Shown: piece by piece, positions 22,804 to 33,008 of the stretch | How the letters are laid out: each line of letters opens with the position of its first letter | Position numbering within the stretch: the first letter of the stretch is position 1 | From: Platycnemis pennipes | Lineage: Eukaryota; Arthropoda; Insecta; Odonata; Platycnemididae | Direction of reading: 5' to 3' | NCBI GenBank assembly: GCA_933228895.1 | Contig: OW121854.1 | Span: 93,982,609 to 94,046,608, forward strand | Length of the DNA: 64,000 nucleotides | Position numbers and translations under genes: made by a program | Notes under the pieces: model-generated | Told to the model about the DNA's origin: nothing | What the model saw: only the letters and a program-made list of their open reading frames with translations | Databases searched by the model: none

Positions 22804-25800
22804 CAAATCCTATCATTCCTAGCTTTGAAAATACTATATTTAAAAAATCGTTTAAAATATCACCTACTTTCGAAATTTTCAGTTCATTAAATGCTATCCT
22901 AAAATATCTCAAAGGATTGACTGCTCTGTGGGAAATAAAAAAATGACAACTTTGGCAGCATAAAATAAAAACTTAATGAAGTATATATACGAAAAACTAG
23001 GTAAAACTAAAATATTGAAGCGATCCAGGAGGTTATTAAAGGTTTATCAAACTTACAAATACTAGTATTTGATTTAAATATTTGCTCTTATATTTCAAAT
23101 TAATGCGCCAAACCCACTAAAAACGCAACAGTGCAAAGTCTCCACCGTGGATAGTTTCTCTCTTTCATCGCGCATGGTAGGAATTTCTCCCTTTGAGACA
23201 TTGGGAGAGCCAAAAAATAAAGGAATTCACGTCATTACCGAGGCCCTTCATTATACCTGTGAAAATACAGAGAAAGTTAAAGGAGAGATATGATAGAAAG
23301 TTTTAATGAGGAAAAGGAAGGGGTCATCAGACTGGCGTGTAGTGGAATGAAGCGTATGGTATTACCGCTACCAAGGGGGGTAGTGAAGTCAAATACGCAT
23401 TTTGCTGCAGAGAAGATTATTGCATTGCTTCTCTTGAAAGAGGAATTGATGAGATGGAATTAAACTGCAGAAAAAACTGTTTTAAACATTCAAAATTTGC
23501 TGTTCTTAGCTGATATTTGGATGCGATCCATCCACGCAACTAAGAATTTGAAGCTATTATCAAGAGTTTTATAGCCATTCACTTAAAACATTCCCTATGG
23601 TATTCAGAAGCGTGGGTGATTAATGATCACCAGGAGAGACCAGCCAGAGGAAAGAAAAGGAGTGAGAGGAACACTTGATCCTTCAACCTTCCGTATCGCA
23701 AAGTCTTACCTGATTCTCACAACCCTACTTGTATTTCACCAAATAAAAGTCGTTCTATTTGACTTTCCTTTCATAATGTAGTGATGCCTATATCACATAT
23801 ACATCGACCTCCTTTCATAGCATTTGAAATGCATTCTGTTCCCTGCATAAGTAGTGAGCCCTTGATAATGTATTGAACCGTAGAAGCTAAGTTTCACGAA
23901 TTTTTAAGCGGAAGATTGATATGCCTGGGTTTTGATTGATATTAAAGAATAATGGCATACTGGCACCTCCAGGAAACGGTTGACTTTTCCTTTGATATAT
24001 TAAAAAAAAAAATTTCTTCTCATGAAAGGGTTATCTGAAGATCTGGACTACTTCTTCAGAGTCATTTGGTTACAGCAGTTAAAATCTGAACCATGGATCG
24101 AAAATATTCTGAATAATTGATAGTTGTAATAGCATTACGAAATAATGGAGAATTGTGCGTAGAATACGCATATTTGCATAGAAAAGTGAAAATAAATAGA
24201 GATAAAGGGAAATTCATAAAAGTAGAAATTGAGCTTACGAACAAATGAGAAATAATCCTGATACAAAAGCGCAACGTATTACAAGATACGCTAAGACGTC
24301 AAAAAAGTGAACTGGGTAAAGAGTAGAAATTAAAGCATATGGTCTTGGAGAGTAAGCGTATAACAACCTTTTGAGGGGGAGAAAATACTGAAAAAATAAA
24401 TTGAAAGATATAGGAGAATTTCATAACGTACGTAAAGATTATCCTTGATTTTTAAGGAGAGAAGCAACACTGTACATTGATTCTGTACCAGGCAATGTCG
24501 CACCAGGGAATAAATATGAGTATGAAATAAGTATTAACGAAGTTTATTATTATTATTAGTTTGAAGACTATCAGATCATAACTTTGCACTCGTAATGGGT
24601 AATGGGACACAAAAATACCTCCCTCTGTATCAACAGGGAAGAAGAACGTAAGGTAACTTCCAGACTAGCATAGAATTATATTAAAGGACTATCAATCTTA
24701 ATGCTTTGCCTAGCTTGTACAATACGCTTGATAGAATAAATTAAATTCTGCACCCTAAAAAAAACGTTTTAGCATAAGAAAACGACCTACCTAACCGGTA
24801 TTCGAATAAAGGGCAAATGGTTTGAGTAAAAGTATGCAGTATGAGGGCTATAATCGCACGTAACAGCATACGCTATTGCCGTGAGATATTGATGAAAAAA
24901 TACCAGGGGTTCGGAGATTTTAGATAATGTTAATAAGCACGGAAAATAAAGGCCAGTGACATTTAGAAATTAAAAGATAGTGTGAATTGGCCTGTCAGTC
25001 AGGCAAGAAACTTCAGAAAGTAAAGGAATCATACATAATGTAATTTACGAGAGCCGAATCACGCAGCAAAGAGTTGACAAAATGAACAGGTCTGAGTGCA
25101 TGAAGCGTTAGATTAGCACTGAAGTAAAGGTTAGCGCGCGTTAGAGCAGATGGAAGTATTTCTTTTTTAAAGAAATCCGGCGGATTCCAGAAGAATCGGA
25201 TATCGTATGACTAATGGAGTGTACCGTAACAACGTTCGGAAATCTTTGACTAGGTACATGAATAAGTGAACGGGTCCCTAGAGTAAGCAAATAAAAAGTC
25301 ATCAGTGCTGTGAATTAAGATCTTGCTTAAAATGGCCAAGAAAACTGAATCCTCAATAAAAAATGAAATGATGACGTGACACTGAGAAAAATACGAACTG
25401 ATGCAATGAAAAAGGATAAAAATTTACATAAAGTTAACGCTAAAATCAGTTTGGAGGCATTTCATAAAGATCCAAGATTAAAAGGAAAAATTGGTCATTA
25501 CAGGCGTTTAACGAAAGGCTTTCATTGGTGCCATTACGGCTAAGAAAAAATATTATTCGAAATTTGAAGAAAAAAACAACGCGGATTATTTGAAGAATAT
25601 TTTAGAAAGTAGGATAAGATAAAAAGGAAACAGCCACAAGGGTGGATAAGGTTCAAGCACTTGAGTATCTAGAAAAAGGTAGAAGCTCTGAAGAAATGTA
25701 TGAGAAAATGCAGCACGTCGAAGATATTTTTTGTCGGAAGACAATTACGATATGAAGACACTTAAGTGACATCTACTCATGCCTATTAGATGGTTTTCCT

Positions 25801-27462
25801 AATAGCATATAGACGGTGATATTGAGGAAAATGAAATTCAGAGCCTAATGGGGATCCATTCTCAAAAGAGAAGTAAATTTACAGTCAAGGGCTTCAAGGC
25901 AACACGCGATATTCTTGGCCCGGATGTGTAATTTTAAAAGTTATTTTTGGGTGAATTGGCAACCAGGAGTAATACGTCTTGGGCATGCATCCGAAAAAAA
26001 ATTCTAAAAATACCTCAGTTTTTCTGTTTCAAATAAATATTGGAAAAAATTATTAAATTTCTCCAAAAATATCGCCAAGTTTGCATAAATTATAGGAATG
26101 TCTTCAACGGAAGACCTAGTTTTGCGAGTTCTCTTCGAGGTTGCCGAGGAAACGAAAGATAAGAATTGAAATAGTCTGCCTAAAATAGAGTTCGGCAACA
26201 TCCCCTTCGCAATAATAGAATTTTAGCTTGAATTCTTAAGGACAAAATGATAAGCTGGGTGTTTTTGGGATAGCTTAAATTAATTAATTTTTCCGAAAAT
26301 GTGAGGGTACCGATAAAAGCAACACTAAAACCAAGTTCATCACAATTCAAACTTCTGAACGTATTGGATTTCAAGTTTTCTCACGTCATGCGTAAAGAAT
26401 AATTAAAAGAAGCGTTAGGTGGCGAAATATTTCTAATGAAATGTAAGATGCTATGATATCAGAGCACACGAAAAAGTAGCGCGGCAAAGCAGAATCTACC
26501 GATTCACAGTTTCTTAAATTGATTCAAATTTGGTAAAAATTTCCAACCCAATTTGGAAGATTTTATCAAAGGAAACGAAGTTAAGGGAACCTTGCATTAG
26601 GTTTTCTTCCAATCCCATCATCGGGTCAATCAAAAACCAAATAACTAGCCTCAGATTGGTGCGTGGTGTCCGTGCATGCGATACTCTGAATCTCTTTCAA
26701 CTCCAGACCCCTATTCGATCATACAGTTTCATGCACTATGGACGCTTCCCTTGTTATACTACCCGCTGTCCATTCCTGCATGTTCAAATGACCACTATAG
26801 TGGAGTCTCCTGTTCGGAAAGGCAATACGACCTTGATACACTTGTATGGAAGCGTGTGCTACTCAAAGGGTCGCAACTCCATTGAGAGGAAATTCAACAT
26901 CAAAAGGAAATAGAACATTAAGGAAAAAAATAAGCGAGCAGGTTCAATGAATAATGATTACGGTGCATGTTCAGGAAGATTTTAAAATTTTTTCTACCAA
27001 AATGAAGGAAGACCGCTATTGAGATCTAAGTCATTCAAGAATCAGTTTTCACCTTTTCACGCCAAAGAAATTATTTTAAGACAGTTGAATAAAATATTTT
27101 TCCAGGCCTTTTAAGTGAATTTTCAAGGGTAAATGGCCCTAAAATTGTCCATATTTCGGATCGTATTGATCGCAAATCGAAAATCACTCCTCCATTGTGA
27201 TTACCGTAATTTTAATGGCATTGTTAATCTTTTAAAACTAAGATGTTAAAACCTACTGGATGTAGTTTTTGGATGCTAGCCTACAGGTTCAAGGAAGGCA
27301 TAATGTGGAAGATTAGACCTCTCCTACTCGGCCCAAAACTTTGCGTTTTCAGCTGCCCGTAAATTTGTTCCTAACGTGAGATGGAATTTATAATATCCAC
27401 CGCTATATATCACCACCGCATATATGCCTCAAAACAACTCTTATTTCATTCTAATGTGTAAT
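22804..27462. other. 4.7 kb A+T-rich desert
   Basis: No repeat matched to other parts of the window and no accepted frame. Between about 24.0 and 26.0 kb the + strand is strongly purine-rich, as in 57.0-57.4 and 59.9-60.6 kb. The longest frame (26530-26913, 127 codons) has no recognisable similarity. Confidence 0.45.
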
Positions 27463-27911
27463 ATCATTAATAGTATAATTTGATACTGTTTTGCTTGCTT
27501 TCATTCTATACTTAAGGCCATTTGAATCGTGATAGCGTTAAAAGTAGGTACTTATCTCGGCGTAGATCACCCATAAGAAGGAAATGAAATTTATTTGCAT
27601 TGCGTCTTTACAGGTAAAATACCTCTTGAGCGGAAAATCAAAGGCGTTTTTAAAATGTATAATTGGTTGGTTGGTTATTCAGGGGAGGCGACCGACAGCT
27701 GAGGTCATTTGCGCCAAAATCATTAATAGTATAAATTTATACTTATATTTGATGCATTTTTTTGCTTGCTTTCATTATATAATTAAGGCCATTTCAATCA
27801 CGATAGCGTTAAAAATTTATCTCGGCACAGATCACTCATAATAAGGAACTGAAATTCACTTGCATTGTGTCTTTACAGGAGAAACACCTCTTGAACGTAA
27901 AATCAAAGGCA
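27463..27911 (+). repeat. Direct duplication separated by a SINE-A tail fragment
   Basis: Copy 1 (27463-27645) and copy 2 (27719-27911) share ATCATTAATAGTATAA, TTGCTTGCTTTCATT, GATAGCGTTAAAA and TGTCTTTACAGG in order, with scattered differences and small indels. The only sequence between them that I can name is a SINE-A 3' end (27663-27715, - orientation: GGGGAGGCGACCGACAGCTG on +). A SINE tail sitting exactly between two direct copies suggests the duplication and the SINE fragment arose in one event or by unequal exchange. Confidence 0.75.
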
Positions 27912-28012
27912 TATATCAGATATCACTGAAAGCGTCACTTTGTGGAATTTTACAATATTCATGGTAACGAATAAAATAAGACTTTTAGTCAATTCCACAC
28001 TTATTTATATAT

Positions 28013-28051
28013 CCGACCTAGGTTTCGACAAAATTTTTGTCATTCTCAAGG
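28013..28051 (-). ncRNA. Hammerhead-like motif (HH-5)
   Basis: Read on the - strand: CC (stem I), TTGAGAA (a variant of the TTGAAGA core), T, stem II GACAAAA/TTTTGTC, GAAAC, loop CTAG, GTC as predicted cleavage position, GG (stem I). Stem II differs from all other copies yet pairs fully. Stem I is only 2 bp. The body downstream (leftward) contains TGTGGAATT in both orientations (about 27950 and 27993), as in HH-2. I could not delimit the insert or find its target-site duplication. Confidence 0.5.
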
Positions 28052-28080
28052 TTTTTATTTCGCTTCCAGAGGAATTGCGA

Positions 28081-28736
28081 TGAAGACAAACCAACCAGAG
28101 TTAGTTGGGCTATATGTTTACGTACAAAAGATAATCTAAGTGCATAAGATTCATAAACGTTGGATTTGGCCTTCCAAAAAGAAACAACTGTCGGAGGAAA
28201 ATATTTGAACTACCTATTATATCTTCAAGGCACAAAACGCAGAAAAAATATAATGCCCATATTTGCTTCTTTGACTGAACGCAATTTACTCGATGGTTTG
28301 CGAAAGAACTGCCCGATTATCCGCGACGGAATTTCCCTTTAAGACGACAAAAACCTTTTGTGGAGGGGAATATCGAGAAAGAGGTTAGGGACGAGAGACT
28401 TATCGACGGTTTCTATTTTTCGTGATTTTATTGAGCGGGTCGTGGTGGGGACAGGATCTTCTATTTTCTGCTCTTGGAAGCCATTGATTAGCTGTCAAAG
28501 GGAATGGAGAAGTTAGGCCTCTGCCTCATTTACTCGTGACTGATCCCCAAGAACCATGAGTTCTGACGCTTGATCTTCGACGGCGATGGTAAGACAGGAT
28601 TCCCTTTTGTTTGAACGTATCGTTGATTAATTTTCATGATCAAATAAACTTTTCAAAGTTCTCAAGTGCACACTGTGCGATTAAATGGCTTAATGGATAA
28701 AATACCTAATTACAGACTCTGTATATAAAATATAAT
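28081..28736. other. Spacer, nothing recognised
   Basis: 28330-28560 is somewhat more G+C-rich. No frame or motif could be assigned. Confidence 0.45.
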
Positions 28737-28906
28737 AGGATAGCCAGGTTGATAACGCACTGGTTTCTCAACCCAATTATCCGATTCACACCTGGTCGTG
28801 GGTTCGAATCCTTCTTCGGGCATGGGTGTTCCATTCCTCTTAGGATTATGCTATTGATTTAATTAGATTAGATGGTACAATATAATTTAAGCAGTTGGAG
28901 CACCTT
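28737..28906 (+). mobile_element. SINE-B, best copy
   Basis: A tRNA-derived head starts GGATAGCCAGGTTGATAACG (A-box region) and has a perfect B box GGTTCGAATCC at 28801-28811. The body continues TTCCATTCCTCTTAGGATTA and ends GTTGGAGCACCTT at about 28906. The family shares no body sequence with SINE-A. Other copies are at 19990, 32921 and 41700. The tail runs straight into the ATC-repeat tail of an oppositely oriented LINE-L fragment. Confidence 0.8.
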
Positions 28907-29105
28907 CATCATCATCATTGGTCATCAATCCTGGGATTGGTTTAACGTAGCCCTCCACTTGATTCTTCTATCGGCCAACCTCTTCATACTGACGTAATTC
29001 CTCTCTTTCACATCCTTCACGACCTGTTACATATATGTCATACAAGGCCTTTGCCGTTCTTCTCGTTCGCTTCTCCCTCGACGATTGTCTTCATCAGGCC
29101 ATTGT
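28907..29105 (-). mobile_element. LINE-L 3' end, decayed
   Basis: The - strand encodes a worn copy of the same reverse-transcriptase C-terminus as 11613-11756. The + strand shows TCAATCCTGGGATTGGTTTA, CCAACCTCTTCATACTGACG and TCTTCATCAGGCCATTGT. The normal stop codon has mutated (TAG to CAG) and the frame is disrupted. The tail is an ATC repeat (28907-28918) touching SINE-B. Confidence 0.8.
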
Positions 29106-30654
29106 AGCACCTTAACACCTCATTTTCTATACAGATGAAGCAAAATGTGATATTATCCGTTAATATGCACGTATATTGATATTTAATTGATATAAAGGGT
29201 AGAGGCTATTTTGTGCTTTTCATTACTTCATTGATCCTACCAACTTTTCCACATATATCCAAACCGTGACCCAAACACAGTGACGATAACGTCAGAGACT
29301 GTCAAGTCAATGTTGCCACTGCAGTAAAATTCAAAGCTACCATTAGTTTTTTAATACTCATAGTTTCCATTAAATTGCTTCGTCTATCAATCCTTTCCGA
29401 ATTCATTACAGCATAAGGTATATGTTATCTAAGAATTACTAATCTCCGTGCTTGTCAATTTATCATCAGTAACATACACGCAAGAAGGTAGTTTTAAATA
29501 TAACATTTGGAAAATTTCATGGTGCTCCTTTCATGAAATATTCCACTATGTATATATATTTTAGTATACTGCGTCTTTTTTTAATCTTTAAAATGATTTC
29601 AGCTCTTATAATGTTCGGGACCACTTTCGGATAGTATACTGATCTACTTTCTTGCCAGAGACTATGACCAAGTTTCCAATTTCAACTACGACATTGATCT
29701 CCTTTTCGATCATCTCTTCAACGAAAAAAGTAATATAGAATGTCGGGGTTGTTATTTTTCCGTATATAGCAAAGTCATACTGCATGCATTTAAGCTTAAC
29801 ATTTCCCTTACTTCATTGAGATAATTATGATAGTACTGAGAGCATATGGGCATCGTATGGATCCCATTGAAAATTTATAGAATTTCTTGAATAAGTGGGT
29901 TTAAAATTTTAAAATTATGAGACTAGAATGAAGTATACCTGATTCACAGAGGTGCCAACACACTATGGCTTATATGAAGTTCAGTCACAAGAATGCTAAG
30001 GAGCAAAAAAAAAAGAAACTCGAAAGCATTTCTCCAAACCTTGGTATTACTATAGTAAAGTATACTTCATATAAATAGATTATGAGGAACTACCCCTTCT
30101 CCTTTACTCCTACTTCTCCAAAATGCACCCTAACTACACTTTCAATCCTGAGATTAGTGTACTTTCTACAACTCATCACACCCAAAGTTCTCATTTTCTG
30201 TGTCCCCTAGCATCTTTCCTTCCAAAACAAACGTTAGAATCCCATTTCCCTTGATTACTTGTTCCGATGTCCCGCTCCACCTCCTAATTTCCTCCAGCAA
30301 CTTTCTTTCTTCCTCCACAATCTCAACAGCCTCCATCGTCTAAAGAGCTTCCCCGTCTGGCTTCCGTTCTGCTCGACGCACTATCCCCATACCTCCCGAA
30401 ACCAACATCATTCACTTGTAATCCCCTTTCAACAGAATCCAGGTCTTGGAGCCATATAACGAAACCAAATGCAGCGCTCACCCCGAAAGTTGGTTAATTT
30501 GGTGTGGGCACAGCACGCCACTATTTCTATGCCCACTGATATTCTAAATTCATGCATTAAGATGGAAAATACATTAACAGTTCCTCAGGCGGTATTTCGG
30601 AAAAAAACTGCTGCCCCGAAAAAGCCTCTTAGATTAGACTTAGCTGTGTATGCT
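29106..30654. other. Spacer with a pyrimidine-rich part
   Basis: 29106-30080 is A+T-rich. 30090-30450 is C/T-rich on +, which generates a 66-codon frame (30259-30459) that I do not accept as a gene. Confidence 0.45.
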
Positions 30655-30715
30655 CGATGAAACGACTCCTGGATTCGAATCCGGGCCCACATTAAGCTAT
30701 CTCACCAAAATATGA
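30655..30715 (-). mobile_element. Possible tRNA-head fragment
   Basis: GGATTCGAATCCGGGCCC resembles a B box with SINE-A flanks on the - strand, and CTATCTCACCA may be the worn A-box region. There is too little to be sure. Confidence 0.35.
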
Positions 30716-30869
30716 CGACAGCATGCCTCATAAAAACTCCTTACTAACAATTTCATAGCATTAATGGCTTGACGACCCTGCCATATGTTCTTCATTGCTG
30801 TTAAAGAGGGCGATAGACCACCTTAGGTCATTTTTTCCATGTAGAATAGGTGATCTCTGGTCTAAAGAA

Positions 30870-31054
30870 GAACGCCAATAGATGCACGGTTTAACTTTCT
30901 GTCCAACAAACGGAGTACTGAAGTCGAAGTCCTTTTCTCACTGCAATCAAGTGAGACCAGGAAACCGATCAAAAATCTCTGCCACATCTAGGAATCATAC
31001 CGGGCCCTAGGGTCGAGAAACCTGTAATTCTAGCCACCACATCAACCAAACCTC
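30870..31054 (-). mobile_element. Diverged SINE-A core and head
   Basis: In + order: CAACAAACGGAGTACTGAAG (core), AAAAATCTCTGCCAC (linker), GAATCATACCGGGCCCTAGG (inverse B box) and TTCTAGCCACCACATCAACC (inverse head). The 3' tail is absent. Confidence 0.75.
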
Positions 31055-31244
31055 ACCCCTACATTAGGAAAATGCCATTTTGTACAAGATATTCTATTAT
31101 ATCTAGTACTGGGTCTACTTTTCTCCAAAATGCAATTAAATTGATCCCTTTGTTACTTTTCCGCCCTTTCAAATTTGTTTCCTTTATGAAGAAATTCCTT
31201 TCGGGTTCTCCACCGGGTAAGTTGGTCCTTGGCCGACGTTTCGA

Positions 31245-31525
31245 CAATCAACAACGACCACATCATTCGGTTCGACGACGCAAAAATTTTGACACGCTCC
31301 TCTAAATATTGGGATCGCCTCGTAAAAGAAGCCATCGAGATCCGGCTAGAAACCAAACATTTCAACCGTGACTCCGGTTTCATGATGAGCAGCACATGGA
31401 AACCCGTGTTGAACGCAATTAGAAAAGAAAGGAGCACTCCTGACGCCGGATTGGCTGCCAAGGAACCACTCCGACACAGCGACCAATCGCGTGGCACCTC
31501 ATCTCCTGGGAAGGATATATAAGGC
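31245..31525 (+). pseudogene. PLE ORF C-terminal fragment (end of GIY-YIG endonuclease region)
   Basis: The frame runs to a stop at 31520-31522. It contains HIIRFDDAKIL, YWDRLVKEAIEIRLE, FNRDSGF and SSTWKPVL, a pattern that follows the GIY-YIG nuclease core at the C-terminus of Penelope-type reverse transcriptases. In the intact family this protein reverse-transcribes its own RNA and cuts the target DNA. Here the reverse transcriptase and the GIY-YIG catalytic core are absent. The first codons of the open frame (from 31229) come from the inverted arm and are not original protein. The stretch after SSTWKPVL is poorly conserved and may be 3' UTR read in frame. Confidence 0.8.
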
Positions 31526-31543
31526 GGCCAAACCTCCTCATCT

Positions 31544-31584
31544 GCCCTGATGACGGTGCACTAGTCTAGCACCGAAACGTCGGC
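31544..31584 (+). ncRNA. Type I hammerhead ribozyme motif in PLE HH-7
   Basis: This is the best copy in the window: stem I strand GCC (31544-31546), canonical core CTGATGA (31547-31553), one extra C, stem II GGTGC/GCACC (31555-31559 and 31569-31573) with a 9-base loop, GAAAC (31574-31578), a minimal stem III AC/GT with no loop, GTC (31579-31581) as predicted cleavage position, and stem I strand GGC (31582-31584). Type I hammerheads with a very short helix III are known from Penelope-like elements and are thought to act mainly as dimers. The extra base between core and stem II recurs in every copy here. Confidence 0.75.
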
Positions 31585-31673
31585 CATGGACCAACTTACC
31601 CGGTGGAGAACCCGAGAGGAATTTCTTCATTCAATTCGCCGGGAAAGCATACACTCTTATTTTGTTTCCTTTA

Positions 31674-32920
31674 CTTTATTTTTCTCAGATAACCTCACCA
31701 TTTCCGTTTTCTTATGTAAAATATTTATCCAATATCTCTCTTACTTAGCCCACATCAAGTGATACGGAGGTTGGGGCCTTCTAGCTAGCTGGCTAATTAG
31801 CTATTGATGGGTAGGTTTTACTGGAGCGATCTTTCCCTTCTTCACATCAATTTAACCTAATGCCTCCTACCTCACGCTATTTCTCTTCTAAGATCAGAAT
31901 ATTTCTCATCTCTCTCATAAAAACTATCCAAAATAACTTTTCTTTTGCTACCTTTTCATTACTTAACCGGAATTATATTTTTAATAATGTCCATTAGTCT
32001 CCCACTTTCCCTGTTTATCCTTCCTTGCCCTACTCTGCCTTCTAATGCCGCCAGTAATATTATTTCTTCCCCAATCATTCTCACGACTTCTCCATTCGGT
32101 CTTATTTCCACCCACCGCAATTTTTACATTCTTCTTCCAATATTTCCTCTTCATGGTTAAATATTGGCCTAAAAATCACAAACATAGCACTATTCTACAA
32201 AAAATTTAACTTTAACATACGACGCGTACTGTTATAAGGAACTTTGCCGCCAATATAATTTAACACGAGAAGAGGTTGGGAAAAGGAGACTCTTCTCCCC
32301 TTGTAGCCAAGCACCCTTTAGGCACAGCAAACCAATGCCCATTTTACCCTGTAATCATTCATATGGAGAGGAGAGGTTAGAGACTGCACCCAATTGAACA
32401 GTTAGAAATTGTTCAACAGGGGGAGTAGGACCTTATGAATGAACATGTGATCTCTAATCACTTTCCAAGGCCCACCATTCCTTTCCCGAGAGTAAATAAT
32501 GACCCACCTCCAGTGCTCCTATACCGACCTCCCTTCCCTCAGCCAACTCCTCTCTCCCCCATAAAATTTTGAATTTAAATACCACTTCCACCTCGGCAAT
32601 CCTTTGTACCTGATGATGACCTAACTGTTGAAAGCCGTTTCTGTTGAAACTGTTGAAAGGTATATTTCTACTACATTTCACCGGTACCTAAATATTGGTC
32701 ATCGGGGAATATAAAAGGTTTAGTACTTAAGGTATGTACATTCTGCCATAAATTCAAGCTCCTTTCTTAAATCCAAGGTTCTCCTATTTTATTAAAGTTT
32801 TCTCTTCACATACTTGCTGAGTACTGGCCAAACTAACCTAGAGGTGGAAATCAACCTATGTATATGGAAAAGTAGAAAGTGGTGGAAAACTTTAAATACT
32901 AATTCCACTTTTATTTAGAC
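31674..32920. other. Spacer, pyrimidine-rich in part
   Basis: 31700-32160 and 32450-32620 are C/T-rich on +. The frames at 31945-32160 and 32454-32681 follow from that composition. No repeat was recognised. Confidence 0.45.
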
Positions 32921-33008
32921 AAACGGGTTTGAATCCCGTTATTTGCATGGACCATGTGTTTGCCTATTGATTATGAGTAGCTTATAATCGCAACACTTGG
33001 AGCACATT
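32921..33008 (+). mobile_element. SINE-B fragment
   Basis: CGGGTTTGAATCCCGTTATT is a B-box region with one change. TGCCTATTGATTATGAGTAG and the terminal CACTTGGAGCACATT match the SINE-B body. The A-box half is missing. Confidence 0.65.

Larger units (their letters stand above)
31174..31673 (+). mobile_element. Truncated Penelope-like retroelement with hammerhead and 13-bp target-site duplication (HH-7)
   Basis: Exact 13-bp repeats TTTGTTTCCTTTA (31174-31186 and 31661-31673) bound the insert. In order: an inverted arm (31187-31243); a PLE coding remnant (about 31245-31522); a hammerhead motif (31544-31584); the forward arm (about 31573-31630), matching the inverse of the left arm at about 56 of 58 bases; and a 30-bp tail (31631-31660). 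The left arm starts within the hammerhead and carries only its distal half (GAAACGTCGGCC in inverse). Inverted 5' sequence, 12-14 bp duplications and a short extension next to the terminal repeat are known features of Penelope-like elements. This is the only copy here that keeps coding sequence, and so it links the other hammerhead inserts to PLEs. Confidence 0.85.

Noticed and set aside
26530..26913. 127-codon + frame and an overlapping 69-codon frame
   Set aside because: Two frames open over the same DNA and neither resembles a known protein.
28737..28811. Possible tRNA gene with a perfect B box
   Set aside because: The body shared with three other loci downstream of the B box shows it is the head of SINE-B.
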